Shown here: one piece after another, positions 36,201 through 44,228 of the stretch
Numbering within the stretch: the first letter of the stretch is position 1
Layout of the letters: every line of letters starts with the position of its first letter
DNA from: Demequina aurantiaca
GTDB lineage: Bacteria > Actinomycetota > Actinomycetes > Actinomycetales > Demequinaceae
Direction: 5' to 3'
Length of the DNA: 64,000 bases
Assembly (NCBI RefSeq): GCF_000975135.1
Contig: NZ_BBRF01000001.1
Location: 407,591 to 471,590 of the forward strand
The notes under the pieces: model-generated
The model's database searches: none
What the model was told of the DNA's origin: nothing
Seen by the model: only the letters and a program-made list of their open reading frames with translations
Translations under genes and position numbers: made by a program

Positions 36201-37856
36201 ATGGATGAAACAAAGGTCGACGCGCCCGCCAAGAAGAACTTCGTGGCCAACATTGAGTACGCCGCTCACGCGGTAGGAAACCCCGCGTCGATGCGAGGGG
36301 TTTTCGCCGTCATCGGCGGCCTGTTGGTCCTCCTCTTGCCTCAGGTGTCGAGCGCACTATTGCAACTCATCCTGATCGTCGGCCTCATCCTTTCGGCGGG
36401 CTCCGACATCGTGTACGCAATTATCGGCCGTCGTCGGTTTGGCAAGCGAGGCAACCGCTTCGTGGCTTTCCTGCGAGCGCTTGCTACTGTCCTTCTCCTG
36501 CTCCTCCTCCTACTGGCCCCTTACATCTCAAACGAGGGCGGGGAGGTTCGCCTTTCCATCGTTGTCGCAATCGTGGGGCTCTACATCATGGTGCGCGGAC
36601 TCATCATCGTGATTCATGCGCTGGCACACAAGGAGGCCACTCACCGTGGCATCCGCATCACGGGCGGAATCGCCGCGATCTGCATTGGCGGACTTGCAAA
36701 TGCCGCCCCCGAGCCCACCACAAACACCCTCATTGCGGGCGCGGCGGTATGTGCCATCGTGGGAGGACTCGTCCTGGTGGCTTGGGGATTCAGGCTGATC
36801 GAGACAGGTGAGACGAAGGTTGACCCCCGTACCGCCTCGCTTCCGGAAGTCCTCTGGGACTGGATCCGGGGCTCCAACGTGGGTAATAAGCGACGCGAGG
36901 AACTCGCGGATACGCTCTACTTCGAGAACCCGGGCAAATTCGACAAGATGTCCTCCTGGTGGATCATGCTCGTGCTGTCCGTCGCGATCGCCACCTTCGC
37001 AGTACTAGCCGACTCCACCGCCGTCGTCATCGGCGCCATGCTCGTTGCGCCGCTCATGGTGCCCATCCTCGGACTTGCTGGGGCGTTGGTCAACGGCTGG
37101 TCGCGCCGCGCGCTTCAGTCCGCGTTGCTGGTCGCGGCCGGCGTAGGAGTGTCTATTCTGCTTTCCTACGCATTTGCGGCGTGGGTACCGGTAGCGACAG
37201 CACTCGACACGAACTCTCAGATCACCTCTCGCGTCACGCCCACGTTGCTCGACATGCTGATCGCTGTGGCTGCCGGCGCCGCGGGCGCATTCGCCACCGT
37301 CAACAGCCGTGTCTCCGCGAGCATCGCGGGAGTCGCCATTGCCGTCGCCCTCGTACCCCCGCTGGCGGTGGTTGGCGTCACACTGCGCGCAGGGAACACG
37401 GACGATGCTGCGGGAGCGTTCCTGCTCTTCCTCACGAACTTCGTCGCCATCGTGATTGTCGCGGCGGTCGTCTTCATCCTGTCGGGCTTTGCGCGACCGC
37501 GAGCTCTCCGCGAGAACCCCACCAAGATGATCATCACGGTGGTGCCCTTCGTCGCCCTCGCCGCGGTCATCCTGCTCCCGCTGATGCTGACCTCAGAGGG
37601 AATCGTGTCGACCGCGACCAAGCAACGTGATGCCCAGAGCGTCGTCACTGACTGGGTTGGTGACTCTGAGAATCTGCTTGTTCAGGATGTGACCATCAAC
37701 GAGGCGGAGGTCTCCGTGTCACTGATCGGGTCGGGCGCCACACCAGCCGTCGATCAGCTTCAGCAGTCTCTTCTCGAGAAGCTCGGCCACGCGGTCTCGG
37801 TCACCGTGACCCTGACTCCTGTCACGACAACACACGTACCCATCCCGACGGAGTAA
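36201..37856 (+). CDS. DUF308/HdeD-like plus DUF389 membrane protein
   Basis: A 551-residue polytopic membrane protein. The first 220 residues contain about six helices resembling the HdeD/DUF308 family (GNPASMRGVFAVIGGLLVLLL, then LYIMVRGLIIVIHAL). Residues about 240-460 match DUF389, with the typical ADSTAVVIGAMLVAPLMVPI, TVNSRVSASIAGVAIAVALV and PPLAVVGV. A roughly 70-residue soluble alpha/beta tail follows. ATG 36201 has AGAGGAG eight bases upstream; a GTG at 36192 lacks spacing. The function is unknown for both families, with acid resistance suggested for HdeD. A terminator follows the stop. Confidence 0.8.
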   Translation: MDETKVDAPAKKNFVANIEYAAHAVGNPASMRGVFAVIGGLLVLLLPQVSSALLQLILIVGLILSAGSDIVYAIIGRRRFGKRGNRFVAFLRALATVLLLLLLLLAPYISNEGGEVRLSIVVAIVGLYIMVRGLIIVIHALAHKEATHRGIRITGGIAAICIGGLANAAPEPTTNTLIAGAAVCAIVGGLVLVAWGFRLIETGETKVDPRTASLPEVLWDWIRGSNVGNKRREELADTLYFENPGKFDKMSSWWIMLVLSVAIATFAVLADSTAVVIGAMLVAPLMVPILGLAGALVNGWSRRALQSALLVAAGVGVSILLSYAFAAWVPVATALDTNSQITSRVTPTLLDMLIAVAAGAAGAFATVNSRVSASIAGVAIAVALVPPLAVVGVTLRAGNTDDAAGAFLLFLTNFVAIVIVAAVVFILSGFARPRALRENPTKMIITVVPFVALAAVILLPLMLTSEGIVSTATKQRDAQSVVTDWVGDSENLLVQDVTINEAEVSVSLIGSGATPAVDQLQQSLLEKLGHAVSVTVTLTPVTTTHVPIPTE

Positions 37857-37873
37857 CTCCTTCACACATGCAA

Positions 37874-37901
37874 AAAGGCCCGGTCTGATGACCGGGCCTT
37901 T
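37874..37901. terminator. Bidirectional intrinsic terminator
   Basis: A 12-bp perfect stem (AAAGGCCCGGTC, 37874-37885, with 37890-37901) has a TGAT loop. It is flanked by an A-run on one side and TTTCTT on the other, between the DUF389 gene and the oppositely oriented tRNA gene. Confidence 0.85.
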
Positions 37902-37906
37902 CTTGC

Positions 37907-37982
37907 TGGAGCCGCCTGTGGGAATCGAACCCACGACCTTTTCATTACGAGTGAAACGCTCTGCCGACTGAGCTAAGGCGGC
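37907..37982 (-). tRNA. tRNA-Thr (anticodon CGT)
   Basis: The minus strand reads GCCGCCTTAGCTCAG at the 5' end and closes with GGTTCGATTCC (T-arm) and GGCGGC. The anticodon stem TTTCA/TGAAA encloses the loop CTCGTAA, giving anticodon CGT, so threonine ACG codons. CCA is encoded (37907-37909). The 73-nt body plus CCA folds with complete acceptor, D, anticodon and T arms. Confidence 0.97.
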
Positions 37983-38022
37983 GAGCCCGAATAATCCCGG
38001 GCCGAGCAGATAGTCTAGCGGG

Positions 38023-39603
38023 TCAACACTGCTTTCCAGAACTCGGCATCTCGCCGTCGACCATGTATCCGTCAACGGCGTCGATCACACACTGGTTGGA
38101 ACGGCCGTAGGCAGTGTGACCCTCGCCGTCCCACTCGAGCAAGGACGCATTGCCGAGTCGATCCGTGAGGGACCGTGCCCACTTGATGGGGGTGGCCGGG
38201 TCGTTCGTGGTGCCAATCACCAGAATCGGTCCGGTTGCGCTCGTCGCGTCTAGGTTCTCGATGTGCTCGTTGGCCTCCCACTGCCAGCCGTCGCATCCGG
38301 TGCCAGCCGCATACGCAAAGCCGAGCGTGGGCGCCGCGGCGATCACGGCATCGGCGAAGTCGTTGTACTCCTCGATGGTGTACGGGTCCTCGAGGGGCGA
38401 GTCCATGCAACCAATCGCCGTAAAGGCCTCGGTGGAATTGGAGCTGTAGTTGCCGCTGGACGGGTCGCGGTCTAGGTAAAAGTTTGCCAGTTGGAAGATG
38501 ACGGACGCCGTCTTGTCCCTGAGCACCTCGTTGAGCCCGTTCATCAGGTAGGGCCAGGACGTCTGGTCATACAGCGTGACCGCAATGCCATAGAACATGA
38601 GGGTGCCGTTGACGTCCATCTCGTGCCCCGAGGGGTATCCAGTGTCCTGGGCGGTGACGGTCATGTCGTGGATCTGCTGCTTGGCGGTGGCAGTGTTGCC
38701 GTCCAGGAGACATTCCTCCTGCGAGTGGCACCACTCAACGAAGTTGCCGAGAGCGAGCTCAAAACCGCTGGCCTGGTCAACCGAGATCTGGGTGTCGTCC
38801 AGCAGGAAGTCCACCGCACCATCGAGCGTCATTCGGCCCACGTTCGTGGGGTAGAGCTCCGCGTAGGTCGCCCCCAACTCCGTGCCATACGAATAGCCCA
38901 GAAAGTTCAACTGCTCGTCACCGAGGACTGAGCGAATCACGTCCATGTCTCGAGCGGCGCTGACGGTGTCCACGTTCTCCCACACTGGCCCGGTGAGCTC
39001 ACGGCAGTTGTTCGTGAATTCAATGAAGGTTTGGCGGGCGGCATCGATGTCGGCTTGCGTGTTAAGCACCACGTCCGGCAGGTAGTACGCGTCGAGCGCG
39101 GCCCCGTCACCACAGTTCACGCCGGAGGACTGCCCCACACCTCGCGGGTCGAACCCGATCACGTCGTACGCATCCAGGAGGTCGTCGCCCGCGATCGATA
39201 CGAAGTATTCGGCGAAGCTCAGCCCCTCGCCGCCGGGTCCGCCCGGGTTGATCAGCATCGACCCCAATCGCCTGTCGGAGTCGAGCGCGACGTGGCGATT
39301 GATCGCAACCCCAAAGGTAGGACCGTCAGGATTCGACCAGTCCACCGGCACCTGCACCGTCGAGCACTCGAGCTCGTCGCACGGCGACCAGGTGAGCTGC
39401 TGGTTGTAGACACGAGAGTCGCCGGGATTGGCCGGGCTGGCCGTCCCACCTGGGGCAACGGCCGATGCGCTGGGGTCTGCGGTTGACGCGACAGTGGGGG
39501 TGTCGCTGGGTGACACCTGGTCGCGCTCCGGCACACACCCCGTGAGGACTAGGCCGAACGCTGCGATGGCCGCGACTGTTCCAAGGAGGGTGCGCCTGTT
39601 CAT
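38023..39603 (-). CDS. Secreted alpha/beta-hydrolase, TAP-like (tripeptidyl aminopeptidase family) lipoprotein
   Basis: A 526-residue exported hydrolase. The signal MNRRTLLGTVAAIAAFGLVL ends in lipobox LTGC (C23). A Ser/Thr/Pro linker is followed by the alpha/beta-hydrolase fold with oxyanion motif INPGGPGGEG, nucleophile in FLGYSYGTELGA, Asp in TTNDPATPIKWA and His in EGHTAYG. The C-terminal region matches the TAP-like domain of actinobacterial tripeptidyl aminopeptidases (Slp/Tap), so it probably trims peptides outside the cell. The ATG at 39603 gives the signal peptide. It lies 34 bp after holB on the same strand. Confidence 0.88.
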   Translation of the reverse strand: MNRRTLLGTVAAIAAFGLVLTGCVPERDQVSPSDTPTVASTADPSASAVAPGGTASPANPGDSRVYNQQLTWSPCDELECSTVQVPVDWSNPDGPTFGVAINRHVALDSDRRLGSMLINPGGPGGEGLSFAEYFVSIAGDDLLDAYDVIGFDPRGVGQSSGVNCGDGAALDAYYLPDVVLNTQADIDAARQTFIEFTNNCRELTGPVWENVDTVSAARDMDVIRSVLGDEQLNFLGYSYGTELGATYAELYPTNVGRMTLDGAVDFLLDDTQISVDQASGFELALGNFVEWCHSQEECLLDGNTATAKQQIHDMTVTAQDTGYPSGHEMDVNGTLMFYGIAVTLYDQTSWPYLMNGLNEVLRDKTASVIFQLANFYLDRDPSSGNYSSNSTEAFTAIGCMDSPLEDPYTIEEYNDFADAVIAAAPTLGFAYAAGTGCDGWQWEANEHIENLDATSATGPILVIGTTNDPATPIKWARSLTDRLGNASLLEWDGEGHTAYGRSNQCVIDAVDGYMVDGEMPSSGKQC

Positions 39604-39637
39604 GTGCTCAAGTTTATGGGGTCGGATAGAGGCGGCC

Positions 39638-40774
39638 CTACGTGGCCGGTCGCAGCGCGAGCGCCATGGCCTCGAGCGCAAGAAGCGGAGACACGTTTCC
39701 CGCCAGCCGCCTTCGCGCGGTCGACAGCGCGTCGAGGCAGCGCATCGTGTCCGCGAGCGTGGTCCGACCCGCCAGTTGCTCGATGTGGCTGCGGTGCGCC
39801 TCGTTGATCAGCTCTACCTGCGCGCCCACCTGGGTAGCGGCGACATCGCGATACAGCGACTGCAGATCGGTGATGGCGCGATCCAGGACGTCGCGCTTGA
39901 GTCGCGTGGCGCGCCGCTTCTGGTTGTCTTCCAGTTGCTTCACCTGAGCGCGCAACGCCGGCGGGAGCCTACCGCCATCGTCAGCACCCAGCGTCCGCAG
40001 CAGCGCGTTGCGCTCGTCCGCGTCACGTTCCTCGGATGAGGCCTTGGCGTCCTGCTCGGAAACGGCGACGAGGTCTGCGGCGGCCAGCACCGCGTCGCCC
40101 ACGCCGCGAATCTCCGTGGCAAGGGCCACAATCTGGTCACGCCTCGCACGCGCGCCCGGGTCGCGCGCCAGTCGCCGGGCCACCCCGATGTGGCTCTGCG
40201 CGGCAAGTGCTACCTCGCGCGCCAACGCGGGCTCCACCCCATCACGGGTCATCAGCAACTGCGCCACCGCATCGGGATCCGGCATCCGCAAGCTCACGAC
40301 GCGGGAGCGCGAACGAATCGTCACCGCCACGTCCTGCGCGGCAGGCGCGCAGAGCAACCACACGGTGCGCGGCGGGGGCTCCTCGATTGACTTCAGGAGC
40401 ACATTGGACGTGCGCTCGGTCATGCGGTCGGCATCCTCGACCACGATGACTCGCCACTTGCCCTGGCTGGGGGCGCTCTGTGCGACGGATATGAGGTCCC
40501 GCACCTCGTCGATGCTGATCGTCACCTTCTCCGTAGCGAGGAGGGTCACGTCAGCGTGCGCGCCAGACAACGCCGTCTGGCATTCGCGACACGTGCCACA
40601 CCCGCCGTTGTCACACTGCAAGGCGGCTGCGAACGCACGGGCGGCATGCGAGCGTCCCGAGCCGGGAGGCCCGGTGATCAACCACGCATGCGTCATCGAA
40701 TCCGTTGAGCCGACCGCAGCGCGAAGCGGCGCAATCTGCTCCTCCTGGCCCACAACATCGTCCCAGACACTCAT
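39638..40774 (-). CDS. holB: DNA polymerase III subunit delta'
   Basis: Clamp-loader subunit that opens the sliding clamp with tau and delta. At 378 residues it shows the N-terminal SVWDDVVGQEEQIAPLR start, P-loop remnant GPPGSGRS (35-42) and zinc-binding cysteines C54, C59, C62 and C65. The Walker lysine is Arg, as expected for a delta' that does not hydrolyse ATP. VVEDADRMTERTSNVLLKSIEEPP is the typical region with sensor-type residues. It overlaps tmk by 4 bp; tmk-holB is a widespread pair. Confidence 0.93.
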   Translation of the reverse strand: MSVWDDVVGQEEQIAPLRAAVGSTDSMTHAWLITGPPGSGRSHAARAFAAALQCDNGGCGTCRECQTALSGAHADVTLLATEKVTISIDEVRDLISVAQSAPSQGKWRVIVVEDADRMTERTSNVLLKSIEEPPPRTVWLLCAPAAQDVAVTIRSRSRVVSLRMPDPDAVAQLLMTRDGVEPALAREVALAAQSHIGVARRLARDPGARARRDQIVALATEIRGVGDAVLAAADLVAVSEQDAKASSEERDADERNALLRTLGADDGGRLPPALRAQVKQLEDNQKRRATRLKRDVLDRAITDLQSLYRDVAATQVGAQVELINEAHRSHIEQLAGRTTLADTMRCLDALSTARRRLAGNVSPLLALEAMALALRPAT

Positions 40775-41409
40775 GGGGCGCCGCCTTCACCAGCACGCGA
40801 CATGGCATCCGTCACCGCAGCGGCGACATCAGCGAAAACTTCGTCGATGCTGTGAGCGGCGTTGATCACGACGTAGCGCCCCGGCGCCCGCGCGGCGAGC
40901 TTGAGGAATCCCTGACGCATCTGCGAGGCGTGAACCGAAGTCTCGCGCTCCACCCGGTCGAGCTCGCGCTCGAGTCGGCCCGACGCGGGCTCCATGTCCA
41001 ACACCACGGTGAGATCGGGCAGCAATCCTTCGGTCGCCCACAGGGAAATCCGCTCGACCTCGTCGCCGAGGCCGCGCGCACCGCCCTGATACACAATCGA
41101 CGAATCGAAGTACCGGTCCTGCACCACAACGGACCCAGCCTCAAGCGCGGGACGCACCAAAGACTCCACGTGGTGGGCGCGGTCGGCGGCATAGAGCAAC
41201 GCCTCGGCGCGTGGCGCGACGTGTCCGCCGTGCATGATGACCTGGCGCAACTCGCGACCCAGATCCGTGCCGCCGGGCTCCCTTGTGGTCACCACATCGT
41301 GAGACCCGCCGGCCTCGGAGCGCAGCAACTCAGCGAGGCGCTCGATCTGCGTGGTCTTGCCCACGCCGTCGCCGCCCTCGAACACCACAAAGAATCCACG
41401 CGAGGCCAT
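40771..41409 (-). CDS. tmk: Thymidylate kinase
   Basis: Phosphorylates dTMP to dTDP. A 212-residue P-loop kinase with VVFEGGDGVGKTTQIERL (K18), the DR(Y/F) motif in VVQDRYFDSSIVYQGGARG, and the TTREPGGTDLG substrate loop. The lid region carries Arg-rich RLERELDRVERETS. It is coupled to holB by a 4-bp overlap and is divergent from the SGNH-hydrolase gene. Confidence 0.95.
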   Translation of the reverse strand: MASRGFFVVFEGGDGVGKTTQIERLAELLRSEAGGSHDVVTTREPGGTDLGRELRQVIMHGGHVAPRAEALLYAADRAHHVESLVRPALEAGSVVVQDRYFDSSIVYQGGARGLGDEVERISLWATEGLLPDLTVVLDMEPASGRLERELDRVERETSVHASQMRQGFLKLAARAPGRYVVINAAHSIDEVFADVAAAVTDAMSRAGEGGAP

Positions 41410-41577
41410 GTGGCTACGCTACCGGGCGCCACCCACACGGGACGACCGCTGGGGCGACTGCCGCAGCAAAGCTAGCCTCAGCATCGGCCGCGTGTACCAA
41501 ACCGCGTGCCGCACCGGTGCGAATACATGACAGAGAGCGCACCGCGCGCCTCTGGGAGACGAAGGAAGAGGCACATC

Positions 41578-42273
41578 ATGACCACCCGCTGGGCTCTCGC
41601 CACCGCTGCCGCCGTGACCCTGGTGGCCGCCGCCTGCGCGGGGCCAGCGACGCAAGAAACCTCGCCCGCCGCACCATCGGCCGATGCGCCGGTCGCCTTG
41701 TTCCTTGGCGACTCCTACGCGCAGGGGACGGGGCTCAGCGAGGCGGATCTTCACGCGAGATGGACGACGGTACTGTCCGCGCGTGCGGGCTGGGCGGAGG
41801 TGAACGCCGGGTGTAACGGCTCCGGCTACACGCGCCGAGGTGGGGTATGCGCAAGCAACTATGTGGAACGGGTGCCCGCCCTTGCCGAGGCGGATGCCGA
41901 CATCGTGATCGTGTCCGGAGGGGTCAACGACCTCAGCGCGTCACGCGAACTCATCGACATGCGCGTGCCCGAAACCTTCAAGGCACTGCGGGAGTCGTTC
42001 CCTGAGGCACAGATCTATGCCGTCAACGGCATCTTCTACACGGGACTCGTGACGCCTGCTCTGCTCGCCTACCTGAACGAGGCGATCGAGCACGCGGTCA
42101 CCGAGGCGGGTGGCCACTATCTGGATATTGGCGAGCCACTTCTCGGGCACCCCGAACTCATGGGGCCGGATACGCTACACCCGAACCCCGCCGGGCACGC
42201 GAAGATCGCTGACCTGACCCTGGCAGAGTTGAGCCGCGTTGGGGCGCCCGTTCCGTCGCCGAGCGAATCCTAG
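41578..42273 (+). CDS. SGNH/GDSL-family esterase lipoprotein
   Basis: A 231-residue exported esterase/lipase-like protein. The signal MTTRWALATAAAVTLVAAAC has a lipobox Cys at 20. Block I FLGDSYAQGTG contains the nucleophilic Ser, block III VSGGVNDL the oxyanion Asn and block V DTLHPNPAGH the catalytic Asp and His. GGAAGAGG lies just upstream of the ATG at 41578. The substrate could be acetylated cell-wall sugars or lipids. It is convergent with the next gene, only 12 bp from its stop. Confidence 0.88.
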   Translation: MTTRWALATAAAVTLVAAACAGPATQETSPAAPSADAPVALFLGDSYAQGTGLSEADLHARWTTVLSARAGWAEVNAGCNGSGYTRRGGVCASNYVERVPALAEADADIVIVSGGVNDLSASRELIDMRVPETFKALRESFPEAQIYAVNGIFYTGLVTPALLAYLNEAIEHAVTEAGGHYLDIGEPLLGHPELMGPDTLHPNPAGHAKIADLTLAELSRVGAPVPSPSES

Positions 42274-42285
42274 TCAGTCTGATTA

Positions 42286-43323
42286 CTACTCACCGGGGTA
42301 GACGACCCCAACCTGTGCCCGGATCTCATCGAGGATGCGCATGAGCTCGAGCGACTGATCGAGAGTGTGGAGCGGGCTCTCGGTCTCACCCGCAGCAATG
42401 CGGCGTGCGCACTCGGCGGCCTCGTACTGGAAGCCGTTCTCAATCATGCCATCGAACGACCACCGGGTGCCGTCGAGCAGCTCCACGGTGAACGAGGTGG
42501 GGTTGTAGAACGTCCCCTCGATGTGCAGTTCGCCCTTGGTGCCACCGACGTGCGCGATGCACGACGTACGGGACTCCATCGTGGTGGTGAGCGATGCCTG
42601 GGCGCCCTTGCTGGGATAGTCGAAGATCATCGAGATCTGACCGTCGACGCCCGCATCGCGGAGTCGACCCACGGACGTGATCGACTCTGGTACACCCAGG
42701 ATGTCGTGCGCGAAAGCGACCGGGTAGATGCCAAGGTCCAGCAACGCGCCACCGGCGAGTTCCGGACGAATCATGCGCTCAACGTGCGTGAGCATCTGGC
42801 CATGGTCGGCAACGACCGAGCCCACCTCGCCGATGTCGCCGCGGGCGATCACTTCGCGCACCGCGTACATGTGTGGCAGGTGACGGGCCCACATGGCCTC
42901 CATCACAAAGACGCCCTTGGCCCGCGCGGCGTCAACGATCAGCTGAGCCTGTGCGGAGTTCTGAGTGAAGGACTTCTCGACGAGCACGTGCTTGCCTGCA
43001 TTGATGGCGAGCAGTGCGGGCTCGTGGTGGTGGTTGTGCGTGGTCGCAACATAAACAATATCGACGTCGGGATCCGCGACGAGCTCCTCGTAAGAGCCGT
43101 AGGCGGTGGGGACGCCCATCTCGTCAGCAAAGGCCTGCGCACGCTCCTGGCTCGACGCCGCGGCCACGGCCACGACCGACGAGGCGGTGTGATTGGTGAC
43201 AGCATCGGCGAGCTTGCGGGCAATACCGCCTGCGCCAAGGATGCCCCAGCGATACGCGGGTGCGTCCATGGGGTCGGGGGCGGGTGCGGTGAACGGGACG
43301 GGAGTGGCTTCGTTGGCAGTCAT
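42286..43323 (-). CDS. Gfo/Idh/MocA-family NAD(P)-dependent oxidoreductase
   Basis: A 345-residue soluble dehydrogenase acting on a sugar, inositol or related polyol. The N-terminal Rossmann domain has WGILGAGGIARKLADAV and GSYEELVADPDVDIVYVATT. The catalytic-domain hinge KHVLVEKSF holds the conserved EK pair, followed by FVMEAMWARHLPH and GALLDLGIYPVAFA, typical of dihydrodiol-dehydrogenase-like members. Its substrate is not readable. It has no operon partner; it is convergent with the SGNH gene. Confidence 0.85.
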   Translation of the reverse strand: MTANEATPVPFTAPAPDPMDAPAYRWGILGAGGIARKLADAVTNHTASSVVAVAAASSQERAQAFADEMGVPTAYGSYEELVADPDVDIVYVATTHNHHHEPALLAINAGKHVLVEKSFTQNSAQAQLIVDAARAKGVFVMEAMWARHLPHMYAVREVIARGDIGEVGSVVADHGQMLTHVERMIRPELAGGALLDLGIYPVAFAHDILGVPESITSVGRLRDAGVDGQISMIFDYPSKGAQASLTTTMESRTSCIAHVGGTKGELHIEGTFYNPTSFTVELLDGTRWSFDGMIENGFQYEAAECARRIAAGETESPLHTLDQSLELMRILDEIRAQVGVVYPGE

Positions 43324-43484
43324 AACGTCACCTTAGCAACGCGCACGACCTGCGGCATGCCTCGCGCCCAAGATTCGTTGTTTCCTAGCGCAAACCCACA
43401 CGTCCCTCGCTTCCGCGGCGTGCGCACCCTCGAACGCCCGCGCGCTACCCCGCTCGTGCAGCGGACCAATCCTAGAGAGCCGGG

Positions 43485-44228
43485 ATGCGAACTAGCGGCA
43501 TGAGAGCATCCAGAAGTCACCGTCCCTCACCGATCAGCACCCGCACCCTTGGCGCCATCGCGATCACGGGCGCCGCCGTCTGGATCGCGACCGTCGCGGC
43601 GTTCCACCTGATCCGCCCCGACCTCGCCCCCGGCAACGCGTACATCTCGAACTATGCGCGCGGCGACTGGGCCTGGGTCATTCGCCTGGCGTTTCTGATC
43701 AACGCGGCGGGGTGGGCAGCGGCGGGCATCGGCCTGCGCCGATCGCTCGCAGGGATTCGGGGCGCCACCGGGCTCGCGGCGCTCGCAGGCATTGCCGCGC
43801 TCGGGATGTTCACCGCGGGCGTCTTCCGCGCAGACCCGCTCGGCACCGAGTCTCACAGCATCGAGGGCATCGTCCACTCGCGAGCTGCGGGCGCCGCGTT
43901 CATCGCGCTTATTTTGCTCGGTTTTGTGGGGTGGGCCGTCTTCCGTACGGCCGATGCTTGGGCCCGCTGGGCAATCCCGTCACTCGTCTTTGGCTTCCTG
44001 GCGCTCATCCTGTTCGCCACGTTCACCGCATGGCCAATGGTGGTGGGCGACGGGTTCGGCTGGTGGCAGCGCGCACTCGCCGCGGTGCTCATCCCTGGGT
44101 GGCTTTGGGCGCTCGGAATGCGTCTTCGCACGCCAGCCGGTGGTCGCGCAAAGATGCAACGTGCCCCGGCTGGCAAGCGAGCGACTACTTCTTCTTTGGC
44201 GCAGCCTTCTTCGCGGGAGCCTTCTTAG
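43485..44228 (+). CDS. DUF998 membrane protein
   Basis: A 247-residue protein with six hydrophobic helices (about residues 22-41, 64-84, 92-112, 130-152, 160-182 and 192-212), matching the DUF998 arrangement: ISNYARGDWAWVIRLAFL near helix 2, then GVFRADP and HSIEGIVHSRAAGAAF. The tail is basic. Its 3' end overlaps the 3' end of topA by 44 bp in opposite orientation. The first ATG (43485) has a GAGAGCCGGG purine stretch; a second ATG is at 43500. The function is unknown. Confidence 0.78.
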   Translation: MRTSGMRASRSHRPSPISTRTLGAIAITGAAVWIATVAAFHLIRPDLAPGNAYISNYARGDWAWVIRLAFLINAAGWAAAGIGLRRSLAGIRGATGLAALAGIAALGMFTAGVFRADPLGTESHSIEGIVHSRAAGAAFIALILLGFVGWAVFRTADAWARWAIPSLVFGFLALILFATFTAWPMVVGDGFGWWQRALAAVLIPGWLWALGMRLRTPAGGRAKMQRAPAGKRATTSSLAQPSSREPS

